64,000 nucleotides of DNA from Syncephalis fuscata. Its lineage: Eukaryota > Zoopagomycota > Zoopagomycetes > Zoopagales > Piptocephalidaceae. Every line of letters starts with the position of its first letter. The first letter of the stretch is position 1. The stretch covers positions 186,001 through 250,000 of the forward strand of contig JAHLTZ010000023.1 of assembly GCA_025786725.1 (NCBI GenBank), given 5' to 3'. Shown piece after piece: positions 50,901-63,195 of the stretch. Below the pieces are notes generated by a model, which made no database searches, was not told the DNA's origin, and was given only the letters and a program-made list of their open reading frames with translations. The position numbers and the translations under genes are program-made.

Positions 50901-52064
50901 TCATTAATATTGTAGTTTACTCAATGGGTTGTATCGGAGATTGTTGGTGTACCAACTGTGGAACGACGAGCACGCCTTATTGAGAAATACATTCGTGTTG
51001 CATTGGTAGGTAGTTTAAATATAAATATATTTAAGCATGGAAACTTACTATAGCTATAACTATATAGAAATGTTATCTTTATGGTAATTTTACTACAGTT
51101 TTGCAAATTCTATTAGGTCTTCAATCGCCGGCCGTTGAACGACTCACGCGTACCTGGGCTCGCGTCGATGCTTATGAACGTCGTGTACTTAACGAACTTC
51201 AAACATTGTCGAACCCGGCGCGTAACTGGGCTACATTACGCCGTGCTATGGAGAAACATGCCGAAAAGATGTTGGCAGCAGATCCGGAGGAACAAGGAGG
51301 ATGTCTTCCATTCCTTGGTAAGTATTATATGGAGGTATTTATTTAATTAGTTAGTTAGCTAATGTACTTAATCAATAGGTATTTATTTGTCGGATCTTGT
51401 CTATAATGCTGAATTGCCTTCATATGTTGATCAGGCCCTTCAACCGGTCAATATCCAAGAAGCATTTGGCTGGCAGATGGGCAGCGGTGTCCATAGCATA
51501 CCACCTAGTAGTAGTAGTACCGGTGGTCGATCAAGCTTCGGCTATGATCGATCCATTGATTCAGCATCAATTTATCATGGTTCAAGTATCCATGGTTCAC
51601 ATTTATCAACGCATTCGCGCAATCGTTCCATTGGTGGTCAAAGCATTGCACCAGCTTTGGCGGCGGTTATGCTCGTCAATCGATCGCCGGCCCGTAAACG
51701 CGCCTTCTCCAATACCTCCAATACTTCTGAGGCATTGGGAGCTATTCGGGTATTTACCGGTGCCGATACCGACATCGAATTAAGCGATAATATGTCAGAT
51801 CAATCAGGCACTAATCCATTGGCACCATCCAATGGTTTAATGGGTCCAGTGCCATTGGTTAACTACCATCGACACCGAAATACGGCCAATGTATTGCGTC
51901 GTGTTATGGCCTATCAATTTTTAGCTGGTCGTTTTTGTATGGATCTTGATGAGGAATTACGCACTTGTCTCGAGCAACTTCATTGCCTCGATAATCCAAC
52001 GGTGAACGCACTTAGTCGCGAACGCGAACCACCACCACGAAGATCCGCGACCATTGATCATTAA
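44972..52064 (+). CDS. Giant Lte1-like Ras guanine nucleotide exchange factor (5' end not located, one frame break)
   Basis: Exons 44972-46937, 47023-50845, 50916-51005, 51068-51317 and 51379-52064 give at least 2,272 codons. The first begins directly after a TTATTTACCAG acceptor, so an upstream exon carrying the start is missing from my model. The N-terminal third is very Ser/Thr/Ala/Pro-rich with basic patches. One missing base near 45805 is needed to stay in frame. A RasGEF N-domain lies around 48465-48860 (EKMVYILTTQMDYTFMMDFF, TYRSFMTPLALCQLL). An insert of about 600 residues with Asn runs follows, then the catalytic RasGEF domain from about 50690 (VACCVIESEVLRAIHWRDLL, FTQWVVSEIV, KCYLYGNFTTVLQILLGL, CLPFLGIYLSDLVY). 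The split layout resembles yeast Lte1 and fission yeast Etd1-pathway type GEFs controlling mitotic exit or growth. The Ras-family partner cannot be told. Confidence 0.9.
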
Positions 52065-52623
52065 TTTCCCTTGCATACCTTGTATTTGTGCTTATCTACA
52101 CACTAGTTATTATTCTTTCATAATAAATGTTTTACAAAATGATTAAATTCAGATAATAATATATATATTTATGTTGATCATACAAACTATACAGCTTTAG
52201 ATATGCTTTAAACATACAGATAAATTCAATGTAACAAATAACTATTGCTTTCATTTTATTTGATAGCTAGCTGTCTAAGTAAGTAATGAGTTTAGATACT
52301 TATTTGTCAGTATTTACTAGTAAAATGTAATTCTATCATTTTTTATTTTATGCAATTGCAGTATTGCTTTATCTGATTTTTAACATTTTAACCTTTTTGT
52401 ATTACTTTTTAGATATCATTGCTATTATTTTAAACAATAACCAAACAATTATTATTGCATTGATTATCATTTGATGCAAATCATACTAACTTATGTTCTT
52501 AATCAATACGCTAGCATTTATTATTTATATTTATTTACATAAATAGACCATAGTATTCAAGCTATATTATAATAATCGTATTACCATTAAACTAGACAAT
52601 TTTTTGACATACCACTTATAATC
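52065..52623. other. Intergenic
   Basis: AT-rich spacer between tandem plus-strand genes. No gene is seen. Confidence 0.45.
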
Positions 52624-53202
52624 ATGTATAAATCAATTTTCATTATCTTTTTATTATTAAAGTTGCTGTTATGTTGGCCAATAGTAGCTGATGCAGTATT
52701 GCCATATCAATTGATTGGGCAGCGTGAATCAAGTTCTGCAACGGCCACTGTATTGGCCAAACAAGAAGCTGAGCTTAATGCAACTGCTCACCAATCGGTA
52801 GATGCAAAAATGGCCCGCGAACAACAAAATCAACAAGTATTACTTTTACTATTGCAAAACAAAGTATCAAGTAATACTGAGACAACATCGATTAGCTGCC
52901 AATGTGGCTGTCCATATTGCTGTTATGAGGATGGACATAGCAATTCAGCTTATCAATTAAACATTTCTGGTCGACGTATTAGTAGTCCAATTTTAGTTGT
53001 TACATCACCCGATGCTGTTCAAACATTGCTGGATACACATACGCTAATTACTGCTGCTTTATTCCAACGCACTGAAACAAAGGATTATCTTGATATTGAA
53101 GCAAAACGTGGAGCCGAAATTAATGCAACTGCAGATCAAAAAGCTGCCGGTATTGCTGGTGGTGCCAATACAGTTGAATCTACTTTTCGTCAAGTTATCT
53201 AG
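52624..53202 (+). CDS. Small secreted protein with CxCxCxxCC cluster, orphan
   Basis: Single-exon frame of 192 residues starting from an ATG. It has a strong signal peptide (about 1-24, ending near VADA), no membrane anchor and several N-x-S/T sites. The centre has a compact cysteine cluster, CQCGCPYCC. Two imperfect copies of an Ala-rich element flank the centre: AELNATAHQSVDAKMA near residue 50 and AEINATADQKAAGIAGG near residue 170. I recognise no family. Size, secretion and cysteine density fit a wall-associated or effector-like protein, but that is only a class resemblance. Confidence 0.75.
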   Translation: MYKSIFIIFLLLKLLLCWPIVADAVLPYQLIGQRESSSATATVLAKQEAELNATAHQSVDAKMAREQQNQQVLLLLLQNKVSSNTETTSISCQCGCPYCCYEDGHSNSAYQLNISGRRISSPILVVTSPDAVQTLLDTHTLITAALFQRTETKDYLDIEAKRGAEINATADQKAAGIAGGANTVESTFRQVI

Positions 53203-53606
53203 CTATATAGAACATATAAACACAGTGATATAGAGTATTATTAGCCGATTATAGTTTTGTTAAGTAAATAAATAGTTGCTATCAAATTATCGTCAATTTG
53301 TTATAGTTTATTGAACTGATTAGTTAATAATTCATGATGTATACAGCATCATGAATTATTTACAACTTATTAAACTAACCAATAAATAAACTTTTAGATA
53401 TATTAACAAATAACTGTTATTTAATTCTCATTTATAAATTCCTGTTAAATTAAGCGTAGTTTTAATCGAAATAAATGGTAAATACCGAAAAGCTATTCTG
53501 TCATACGATAAAATAAACAATATTTTTAGTAATAATTACTCTCAATCATTTGACTTTTATAGTTGAATTGCTTAGTTTTTATATTGTAATTACGTACAGT
53601 AGAAAT
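53203..53606. other. Intergenic between tandem genes
   Basis: 404 bp, AT-rich. It contains a perfect 14-bp inverted repeat, listed separately. Confidence 0.45.
53326..53360. repeat. Perfect 14-bp inverted repeat (hairpin)
   Basis: AATAATTCATGATG and its exact reverse complement are separated by seven bases (TATACAG). It lies 124 bp after the stop of the small secreted protein, so it could be in its 3'UTR or 3' end region. Confidence 0.85.
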
Positions 53607-56600
53607 ATGTTGCTATTGATAGCGCGTTTGCAGCAACGCGTCTATACACGTAACTCTACGTCATTCGCTTATGCTGTTACCCGTCGACAGCAACTATCGT
53701 ATAGGGTCGAAAGCAATTCGCGTAGTTTAATTCATACAACAAGAATTGCATTGACTGAAATAAAAGACAAAGAATTTGCAAATAATGAATTGAAGACAGC
53801 TCAGGTGACATTACAAGCAAACGGCAGCAGCAGTAGTATAAAAACAGAGGCAATAAGAGCAGCTAATACTGCGCTAAGTGAGTTGAAAGCTATTGAAGAC
53901 CATAAAGTAGGTGTAGACCCACCGCTGGATGAAATAGGACGAGCAGTACCGGGTACTAAACTATTACGAATGGTACGCGAATATCAACTACGGCATCCTG
54001 ACTGGTTATTATTAACGCGTGTAGGAGACTTTTATGAGGTAATCCATTTATTTGCATAATAAATCATGGTAAATCAATAGTTATTTATATATACTTATCA
54101 TTATACATAGACTTATTACGAACAAGCAGATGAAATAGGCAAAATGTTGGATATGACAGTGATTACACGGCAGTTTAAACAACAACCTACACGGTTTACC
54201 GGATTTCCACATCGTCAATTGGACCGTCACTTGCAAACGCTGGTGCATGATTATGGACGTACGGTTGCCCTCTGCGAACAATTTAAAGATCCAGTAACGC
54301 ATCGGTTTGACCGACGTATTAATCGAGTTATTTCACCTGGCACGCTTATTGGCGAAAGCTTTTTAAACTTACAAGAAAATAACTTTCTACTGGCCATAAC
54401 ACCGTCGAGTGTCAATAGTGACCGTGTAGGCCTAGCCTGGTTAGACTTGGCCACGGGTGATTTTCTAGTAAAAGAAACGACCGTCACCGATGTTGAGACT
54501 GATTTAGCTCGTATTCGCCCACGAGAGATTCTACTATATGAACCGTTGCGTCATCAATTAGACCATCCTATAGCAAAGATTATTAGTCGTGAACGACAAG
54601 CTGTGCTCACTTATCAGCCAGCGTTAAATGGAGAAAAGTTAGCAATACAGTTGCGCAGTGTACTTAAACGAAATATCAGTAAAGCATCGTTAGCATCAGC
54701 TAATGTTTTTGGAACTAAATTTCAATTAGAAGATTTTACAACGGAAGAGCGATCGGCGATTGCGTTTATTACGCATTATGTCGACCAGACACAGGCCGGC
54801 CGTGAAATAGCACTACGATTGCCACAACGATATGACATTACAACAACAATGCGTATTGATAGAAATGCTATCCAGTCCCTTGAGTTAGTACGAACTTTAG
54901 GCGAAAATAGACGTCGGGGCAGTCTATTGCATACTATTGATAGAACAATCACTAAAGCGGGTTCCCGTCTATTATATCTGCGTATGTGTAAGTATAATAT
55001 TTCAGTATTAAATCAACTGTTAATGTAACTAATACACACACACGTATATATTTATAGTATCACCATCAACGGTAATAAAAGAAATTGAAGAAAGATTAGA
55101 TTTAGTTGAGCATTTCTATAGCAATCCACAACTTTTACAAGATATCCGGAGCCTATTGGAACGTTGTCGTGATATGCAACGCTCATTACAAAAATTATCG
55201 CTTCGATGTGGTACCCCGGTCGACTTGCTAGATATTCTTGATACAATTAAGGCAGTACAGGCCGTGCGACATTGTATACAGGCCGCCGATGATGGTGCCT
55301 TAACTTATCGGCCATTGATATCAGTAGGCAACGAACTCAATGACCATACGTCTTTGATACAAGTGTTATCCGATTCTATCCCAGAGAATGCATCGAAAAG
55401 TGTTATGGAACACGGTTTTATTCAACCAGGGTAAGTAAATAGTAAATATTGACTATTACTTTTTACATTTAATGTTTAATTAATATTTAATCATTAGTGT
55501 ATCGTCTATGTTAGCGGAGTTACACGATAAATATAGTCAATTACTTCAAATTAAACAAGAATTACAGCACAATTTACAAGAAAAGTACAGTAGGTGATGC
55601 AATGACACCATTAGTACACATAGGCTCAATAATAAAACACTCGCCCTTAGATACCCCTTCATTGCGATTGCTATCGCATCCTACACTTCGATATTTCATT
55701 GAAATTCATCCACGAGACGCGGATAAAATAGGCGGTTTTTCAGAAGCGGTTTTAATTCAGACACTAAAGGGAAAACGACGATATCAAGTAGTGGTAAGCC
55801 GGCTTTTCCCGTCACTTGTTTCCATTAAAATGCCCCCTTAATGTATGGCTGTTTCATAGGCATGGACACAGCTTGGTTTTTCTATCGACGAGGCCCAACA
55901 AGCGGTGCTACAAGCAGAGCGAACTATATTAGATGAAACAATTCAAAGGGTAAAAAGCTGGTAGTGAACATAAGGATAGGACTTATTTTGTTATTGCCTA
56001 CACGCCTATAGGTCTTGGCAGAAAGCGACGAGCTAATAGCAAGTAGTCAGGCACTGGCTAAAATAGATGTTGCAGCTGCCCTTGCAACTACTGCGCGAGA
56101 GCTAGAATTTGTACGCCCCACCTTAACCGATGGGTAAGTGAAAGGAAGGAGAGGAGGGAAAAGGCGAGTGACGATGACTATCATCGGATAGCAATTATAG
56201 TATGTCATTGCCACAGAAATAATTGCTGCTATTGCTATTATAGAAGGTGTAGGATGGGATAGTAACAGCGATAACAAATAGCAAATACTAAAGAGTGACC
56301 CCGTATTCAAGTATGACAGAAATAGAAAATGGACGCCATCCTGTTGTGGAGCAGTATCTAATAGAACAAGGTCGGCAGTTCACGGCCAACAATTGCCAAT
56401 TCGATAACGACCATCGGTTATGGCTTATTACAGGGTAAGCATACCGGCCAACATAGCATCAAATTTTATTATTTATTTTCACAATTAAACATGTTATTTT
56501 TATGGTATCAGACCAAATATGGGTGGTAAGAGCACATTTCTACGTCAGAACGCCCTCGTTGTTCTACTGGCCCAAATGGGTTCATTTGTCCCGGCGGCAC

Positions 56601-57612
56601 GGGCCTCTATCGGGGTTGTAGACCGTATTTTCACTCGAGTAAGCATTTTGAAGTTGCCCTTTATGTAGTTCTGAAACTAATGTGTTTCAATGCCAGATTG
56701 GTGCGGCGGACAATCTATCACAAGATCAGTCCACGTTTATGCTTGAAATGCTCGAGTGTGCAGAAATTTTACAGCAAGCCACGTCTAAATCATTGGTAAA
56801 TGGTTGGCATTGATTTGAAACAAACATGTTTACTATTAATAAATAATCAACAGGTAATTATGGATGAAATTGGCCGAGGTACATCCACGCAGGAAGGCAT
56901 GGCTATAGCCTATGCCGTGCTTAGTCATTTGCATGACGCTACTCGGTGCTATACACTGTTTGCCACGCATTACCATGAACTTGCCGACATGCTTGAGGCT
57001 CTCCCGGCAGTCGCGTGCTATCGAACAAGCATAGTTCCGGATTTGGTGAGCAGCACAACGTTGTCAGTGCTCCATACTTAGCATTTTTAACTGTTTGTTT
57101 GTTTGTACTCTGTGTACACGTTGTGATACATGATTAGACGGGTGGCTTCGTCTATTTACATCAGATCCATCCGGGTGTTAGTCGAAAATCCTATGGTATT
57201 CTAGTTGCCCAAATGGCGGGTAAGTACCTGATGGCTAAAACAATTCTCGGTTGAAGCCTAAGTCGGCGTTAGGACTCCCGTCTAGCGTCGTTAAAGCGGC
57301 ACAGCATTCGTTACAGCAGCTGGAAACACAGCCTATGTCGGTACTAAAAACTCCAAGTGATACAGCAACTGCCAATATTCATTCGTCTCTTCGTGTAAGT
57401 ATCACATTGTTACACTAAGGTTTAACTCAAATCACTGTAGGACGAATTAACAAGTCTAATAACGACTGATCTTGGCAATATGACGCCTTATCAAGGTACT
57501 TGACATTAATTCCATATTTTTATTATCTGAAATAATAACCACGTTTTCGTGTATAATAGCACTGGAACGCATGCAGCGCTTGCAGCAGCTTGCTGGCGAT
57601 GCAATGCAATAA
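53607..57612 (+). CDS. MSH1: Mitochondrial MutS homologue Msh1 (one extra base)
   Basis: DNA mismatch-binding ATPase that maintains mitochondrial DNA. The model has 14 exons: 53607-54038, 54111-54987, 55058-55430, 55498-55793, 55860-55949, 56012-56133, 56312-56434, 56512-56638, 56697-56795, 56854-57045, 57138-57219, 57273-57394, 57441-57495 and 57560-57612, about 1,013 residues. An Arg/Ser-rich presequence is followed by the mismatch-binding domain with [20 protein letters not shown], the lever/clamp helices, and the ATPase with [30 protein letters not shown] and [11 protein letters not shown]. In exon 4 near 55590 one base must be removed (GAAAAGTACAG) to continue into VGDAMTPL; otherwise the frame stops. 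No GIY-YIG domain follows. Start ATG and the first basic residues favour mitochondrial import. Confidence 0.95.
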
Positions 57613-59942
57613 ATGACAATAATGAGCTTACTTTGTGCTGTTCATGTGTTTTTACTCAAATAGTATCTGTGTGTATCGATTTCTTTCCTATTTGAGTCGA
57701 TGCTAAACTGGTTAATAGCTGGCCTTCTATCAAGAAAGCACCGCATAATTTGTTTGGCCTTTTCCGTCTCTTTTCTGTTTGTGTGTGCTTGTGTCGGTCT
57801 ATTTCGGCACAAATACCTTCAATTATTTGTATTTCAAGTTTTGCCGAACGGTTAAGGTACACACATATCCACACTTCACACACACACATCCACATGGACA
57901 TAATACATCTATACACACATTTATACAATAAACACGATATAGACATCTATTTGATTGTTCATCCGCTCATCCATAATACAGACGCACGCATGGTATATAC
58001 ATAAACGAACATCGCTTACTTGAAACCATCACTCGTGGCTAAGTCGTTTATACGAATATACACCAATTACTTGATGGAATTTTGAGTAAATAGCATAGGC
58101 AGTACATTCAAATAAAATCTTTTTATGGAAACTACCCGTTTAAACCTGGGCAAGGTTGTTGTTTTAGATGGTAAGCAAAAAATGTTATGTTGTGACCATC
58201 AAATGAAACAGAGAAGTTCGATGATGGAAACGTTGATAACAAAGACACACTGGATATTCTAATTTCAGATGTATCGATATGGCAAGCCAATTGTCATTCA
58301 TAGTGTATGTTACCTCTGCTGTTTATAATTTGTATCAATACGGAACTTAGTTGCCGGATAAAGCTCATTACACGAGGAAGGTAAGTCGCTTGTACGTTGC
58401 TTTTAAAAGTAGCAGCGACCCATTTTACGTATTTGTATTTTAAACATTCGCCGCCATTCTCAATTTCTATTTTCTTATTAATATCACTGCTTTTTATTCA
58501 ATTCGTCAAGCCATCTTTACTATTTTACTATTGCTTATTTCACTTTAGTCTATACAGACTCCGCCTTACTTTCATTTTCTACCTCCGCTATATCAAATGC
58601 TGTATCAGCATCAGGCAGTTCTACTCGTGGTAAGTTCGATTATGCTGATGTAACGCGCCATGTACATTAGCACAAAGTATGAAAACAACGCTCCTGAACT
58701 ATGCATATCGATCGCGCTCTTTTCTTACTGTTCTATTCTATTTCAAGAACTATGCAACCTTGTTTCTTATTCCCTTGCTTAATTCGCTGTGGTTTCTTTT
58801 ACCCAGGGCATATTAACAAAATACGGATGTTATATTTATGCCTGAAACATCGTTCAGGCAGCGTTTCTATTTGCTCCGTGTTTCTGTTGGCTATCTATGC
58901 AAACAATCATACTATTTTAATTATAATATAAAACGCTACCTTGGCCACGTTTCATAACAACCATTGCTTAGCTTTAGTACCTCGTCTTTGCTACTGCTAC
59001 TTGAAGCAGCTATGCTCGGTATTGGTTTGAAGGCCCTTGTTAATTGTGCAACTTTGCCGATGAAATCAAAGTGTGCAAGTTTGGACAATCACTCATTCAT
59101 ATAGCCAAACCTGTTCTATCTCGGCCCATTCCTTAGGTATGATATCGCCTTGAACCTTTATATCGTCCAAAATGGATTTTCCATTGAGTTAATGGCTACA
59201 CATTATACCTTAGAATTGATGAAAGGCAGGTTTCCTACCTCCACATGATCTATAGTGTCACCTTTTTTAGGTATGCACTATGCTTTTCTTGAAATGGAAG
59301 CTGTATACTGTTGAGACATACAACTGGTTCAGTTCATTCTCCTCGTTTCATTGGTTTTGGTTTACTCTCTTGTTTCCTATTGGCATACCGGCTGGCCCAC
59401 CACACGCATTTGCTCATTCTTCAGGCCAACAAGCCTGCTACATCCATCCATGAATTATTCACATGAGTAATTCATTGCTTTGCATGCCACCTTCAACTTG
59501 TTCTCCGCGTGACAGATTGGTCCCTGTTAGTTTACCTATATATTCACCTTATATCGATCTTTGTCCGCTGTATTTACAATATCATTGCACAATAGTTGTG
59601 TTGCCTTTAGTTGCGTACCTTTTTTTAGTTTTTGAGCCTCAATATCAGCTCTATTTTTTAAATACCATCTTTGTTAGTTCGTATCTGCCTATCGCTGTAC
59701 TTTGTACGCGTTTTGCCATTTCACATCTCTAGTAGTTCAATATTGATATCTACACTCTTTGCATTTAGAGCACTATCTGTTATTGCGTTCTTGAACTCGA
59801 TATTTTATTTTTACATAGCATCTATCTGCTAACTGCGCCAATCCATTACTGCTAATCATCAGCTAAACTAACTAATTGTCTGTCGCCTTTATTCGTTGTT
59901 GTATTGTTTGGATTATTATTATTGTTATTTTAGCCAAATATC
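57613..59942. promoter_or_regulatory. Long (2.3-kb) upstream region of the WOPR gene
   Basis: Long non-coding interval with pyrimidine-rich stretches. An acceptor-like TTATTTTAG lies six bases before CATGG at the WOPR start, so the 5'UTR is probably spliced. A series of exon-like pieces at 58125-58632 is listed separately. Long regulatory upstream regions are known for WOPR master regulators such as Candida Wor1. Confidence 0.45.
58125..58632 (+). other. Candidate multi-exon leader or small gene
   Basis: An ATG at 58125 opens METTRLNLGKVVVLDG up to a GTAAGC donor at 58171. Further pieces with good borders follow: from 58269 after TTTCAG, about 58352-58380 ending at GTAAGT, and about 58549-58632 ending at GTAAGT. 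The phases fit for the first three pieces but the product is not recognisable. It may be a spliced 5' leader of the WOPR gene, a small gene or coincidence. Confidence 0.22.
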
Positions 59943-62075
59943 ATGGAAACTTACTGCGGTTACGTTGAAACAGTGCTAGATGCATTGCTTTTATTCGAAG
60001 CATGCGATCTAAACATGCTTACCTGTGTTAAGCGCCGTTTACTTGGTGAAGAGCGTGATCACATTCGATCCGGCTCTGTATTCATTTGGGACGAAGACAA
60101 CTCGGGCATTCAGCGCTGGACCGATGGCCATCGTTGGTCGTCTTCGCGGCCATGTGGTAATTTCATCGTCTATGACGAGTTGGACAATCACAAACGCCGT
60201 CCAAACTTACCAAAAGAAGACGGAAGCGATAGTACTGAATCCACTGAAGAAAACAACTCAACCGGTTCAGGCAATGCAAGTGACACTAAAACCGGTCCCT
60301 CCGACGCTGATACGACAGCTGCCGCTACAACTACGACAACAAAACGTCATGTATTGTCGAATGGTCTAGTAAAGCGAGCGCTATCAGTATGTACTGCAGA
60401 TGGTCGTCGTCTTCATTTAGTTTCCTATTACACAAAATCGGATATTCAGCGCCATGCGCTTAAAATTCCCCGATGTGATTCGACATTTGCATCACTTAAA
60501 ATTCCTGAATCCAAATTCCCCGAAATCATTTGTGAAGTTGGTTCGGATGGCACAAAGACTTGGCGATTTGCCGCCGCCCAAGGTCGTGGCCATGCCTCGG
60601 TAACACCAGCTCGTTTCCTGGCATCTATCTATCCACGTAAGGTATTCCCCCAAGGTGGTATGCCTCATGAACATGCTAGTGCCATGATGCCAATGAACAC
60701 TTATTCACCTAGAATGCTTATGGCTGGCCCAGATGGTAGTATGGTATATAGCCAACAACAACAGCCACCACAGCATTATTATCAGCACCACCAACAGCCA
60801 CATCATCACCATCATCATCATCATCAACATCATCAACATGGCCATATGACGCCAACATCGATGGATAGCTACCCTTCACGGTCTTCAGCTTCTCATATGC
60901 CATCGCATCCAAGTGAATATGCACACTATTCATTATCTGCACCATCTGGTCATAAGACGGTCCACAATGAGCATTTTAACGGCCATCCATCAGCAGGCTG
61001 TGAATGCCCATCGTGCATTCATCGCTGGCATAGTGCATCTCACCCATCAACGGGTGCTGCAGAGCCATCTCAATTCCTTAGCTCGTCAAGCTATCCATCC
61101 TCGCGTAGCTACGGTCTAGTGCATGGCAAGCCAACGCCATTCTCTTCCACTTCGCCGTGCCCATGCCCATCGCATGCCGGCTCTCAGTCACCCATCCCTC
61201 CAATGTCTAGTTCGGTCCCTCGTTCCGAACATTCATCAGCTAACTATCCACCTACACCAGATCGTCATCACTCGCACCAATCAGCCTCTATGGACTACAG
61301 CTCATCTGGATATGATCGCAACTCGACATCACCAGTAATGATGCATCCATATCCGCTATTAACACCTTCTCACTCTCATTCATCCTCGCGCCATGCTCAA
61401 CATCCACATCGACACCATCATCACCAACAGCAACAGCCACAGCAGCCATCGCTGTTAACAGTTGGACATGATCAAAAGGCTCTTCATAATCAGTGCCCAT
61501 CTCCATTAGAAGATATGTCCTCTATTAAGTTGCCATCAATTGTAGTGCCACCACCATCGTCTGTATCGTCGCCTGATGGTATGCCACATCATTGGGCACC
61601 ATTGCCATTAAAAATGCGTCCAAATCTTACTGATTCACTAAGCCATCCATCTCGCCAATTACCTCATCCATTAGAGGCTATGGAGCATAACCATCGTCCC
61701 GCCACACCTACTCATTCATCATCGATCGATGCGTATGGTGCCCGTGTCCAGCGCAAGCATTGGTCGGCCGAAGCCAGTCCCGTTCATCAGCACCGTCATC
61801 GCCAGCATCCATATCAGTTACAACAACAGTCATCGCCACTACAACACCATCGTATGCATTCATATCAGCAAACAGGACCTCGACCAAGTGCTGGACACCC
61901 CCGTCGTAGCACCTTGCCCAGTAGTGTTTACACTAGCAATGAAGCCGCCGTTGCCGTTGCCGCCATTACCCGTACTTCTTCCTCTCAGTCTCCATTACTT
62001 TCATCACCTCATAACATGAGAGATGGCTTCCACCCAGCACCATCCGCCCCTGCTACTGCCACCTCTAATGTTTAA
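59943..62075 (+). CDS. WOPR (Gti1/Pac2) transcription regulator
   Basis: Fungus-specific DNA-binding regulator of the Wor1/Ryp1/Gti1/Pac2/Sge1 family, which controls morphological switching, nutrient-dependent conjugation and virulence-type programmes in different fungi. The single coding exon gives 710 residues. WOPRa starts almost at the N-terminus (GYVETVLDALLLFEAC, IRSGSVFIWDE, GIQRWTDGHRWSSSR, GNFIVYDEL). A Ser/Thr-rich linker of about 70 residues follows, then WOPRb (SNGLVKRALSV, RLHLVSYYTKSDI). The remaining 480 residues are low complexity, rich in His, Ser, Pro and Gln, with runs of eight His near residue 290 and again near residue 485. The frame is intact. Which family branch it belongs to cannot be told by eye. 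Confidence 0.96.
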   Translation: METYCGYVETVLDALLLFEACDLNMLTCVKRRLLGEERDHIRSGSVFIWDEDNSGIQRWTDGHRWSSSRPCGNFIVYDELDNHKRRPNLPKEDGSDSTESTEENNSTGSGNASDTKTGPSDADTTAAATTTTTKRHVLSNGLVKRALSVCTADGRRLHLVSYYTKSDIQRHALKIPRCDSTFASLKIPESKFPEIICEVGSDGTKTWRFAAAQGRGHASVTPARFLASIYPRKVFPQGGMPHEHASAMMPMNTYSPRMLMAGPDGSMVYSQQQQPPQHYYQHHQQPHHHHHHHHQHHQHGHMTPTSMDSYPSRSSASHMPSHPSEYAHYSLSAPSGHKTVHNEHFNGHPSAGCECPSCIHRWHSASHPSTGAAEPSQFLSSSSYPSSRSYGLVHGKPTPFSSTSPCPCPSHAGSQSPIPPMSSSVPRSEHSSANYPPTPDRHHSHQSASMDYSSSGYDRNSTSPVMMHPYPLLTPSHSHSSSRHAQHPHRHHHHQQQQPQQPSLLTVGHDQKALHNQCPSPLEDMSSIKLPSIVVPPPSSVSSPDGMPHHWAPLPLKMRPNLTDSLSHPSRQLPHPLEAMEHNHRPATPTHSSSIDAYGARVQRKHWSAEASPVHQHRHRQHPYQLQQQSSPLQHHRMHSYQQTGPRPSAGHPRRSTLPSSVYTSNEAAVAVAAITRTSSSQSPLLSSPHNMRDGFHPAPSAPATATSNV

Positions 62076-63195
62076 GATTAATACTTAAAAAAAAGACTAC
62101 TGCTTCTTTGTATTTCTTAGTTTCATTTCATTTCGCTTCTTTAACTCTTTCTTTTTTTCTTTTCTTACGTGCTATTTCTTTTCTTTATTTTCTTTTTAAA
62201 CTTTAGACAATCTTTTTTCATTTTATGTACTGTTTTGGCGACAATCTTTTATATTGTTTTTACTATTGTTGCTATAATTATGGCACTATTCGCTGTTCCT
62301 TGATTGATTGGCAGATTGGTATTTAAAAAACTGCCTTATGCAGATTATTATCCATTCTACCAATAGTTTCTGATTCTATGTGTTTGCACTTGAAGCGCGC
62401 ATGCTGAGTCATTGCATATTCCTACTGTTGTATGCAAAAGTATTAATAATGTTTTAAGATTTGAATAAGCCATATAAGAGGCATATTCATCGAGTATTAT
62501 TATCTTTAAATAACTGACTGCTACTGCTACTGCTACTACTATACCACATTGCTACCACAACTAATATTGTTGTCGTTTTTTCCACACAATCATGAATGGA
62601 ACATTAAACCTTGATTACATCTATTATATACAACAAATACATATTATAACAACATTATAACTAAATAATAGATTAATTAAACAACTACTAATTAATACAT
62701 TATTAAATAACGAGTACAAATAAAATTATAGAAATAATCATAAATAGTAGCAATAATACTAACATTAACAAATCTATATTAAAATACTAGAAAAATATTA
62801 GTATTAATTATGGTCATAACAATAGATTTGTATTGGTACCAATATTATTAATAAAAATTAATAGCGTAAACATTAATAAAAGGTAATAGTAAGCATTGGT
62901 AGTACTTAATAATAAGATACCAAGTCTTTGTTATAATAATAGTTATAATGATAATTGTAATTGTAATAGTAAAAATAGCATAGTAATAGCATCAATTATA
63001 GCATCAAAAAGCGCGCATCAAAATGGAAAGACTTGAAAATAAAATGGTAATCTCAGTTATCGTTACCGTTGAGATGAGCTAATTAATTAAATAATTTGGT
63101 CATCAAAGAAAAAAGTGCAAATGCTCAGTAAACATGAGAATCGAAAGGAAATGAAAAAACAATAACAGAGATAGTTGGTATTAGAGTGCAATGCA
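62076..63195. other. Intergenic, convergent 3' ends
   Basis: AT-rich, with T-rich 3'UTR-like sequence after the WOPR stop and ATT/AAT-rich low-complexity DNA. No gene is seen. Confidence 0.45.
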
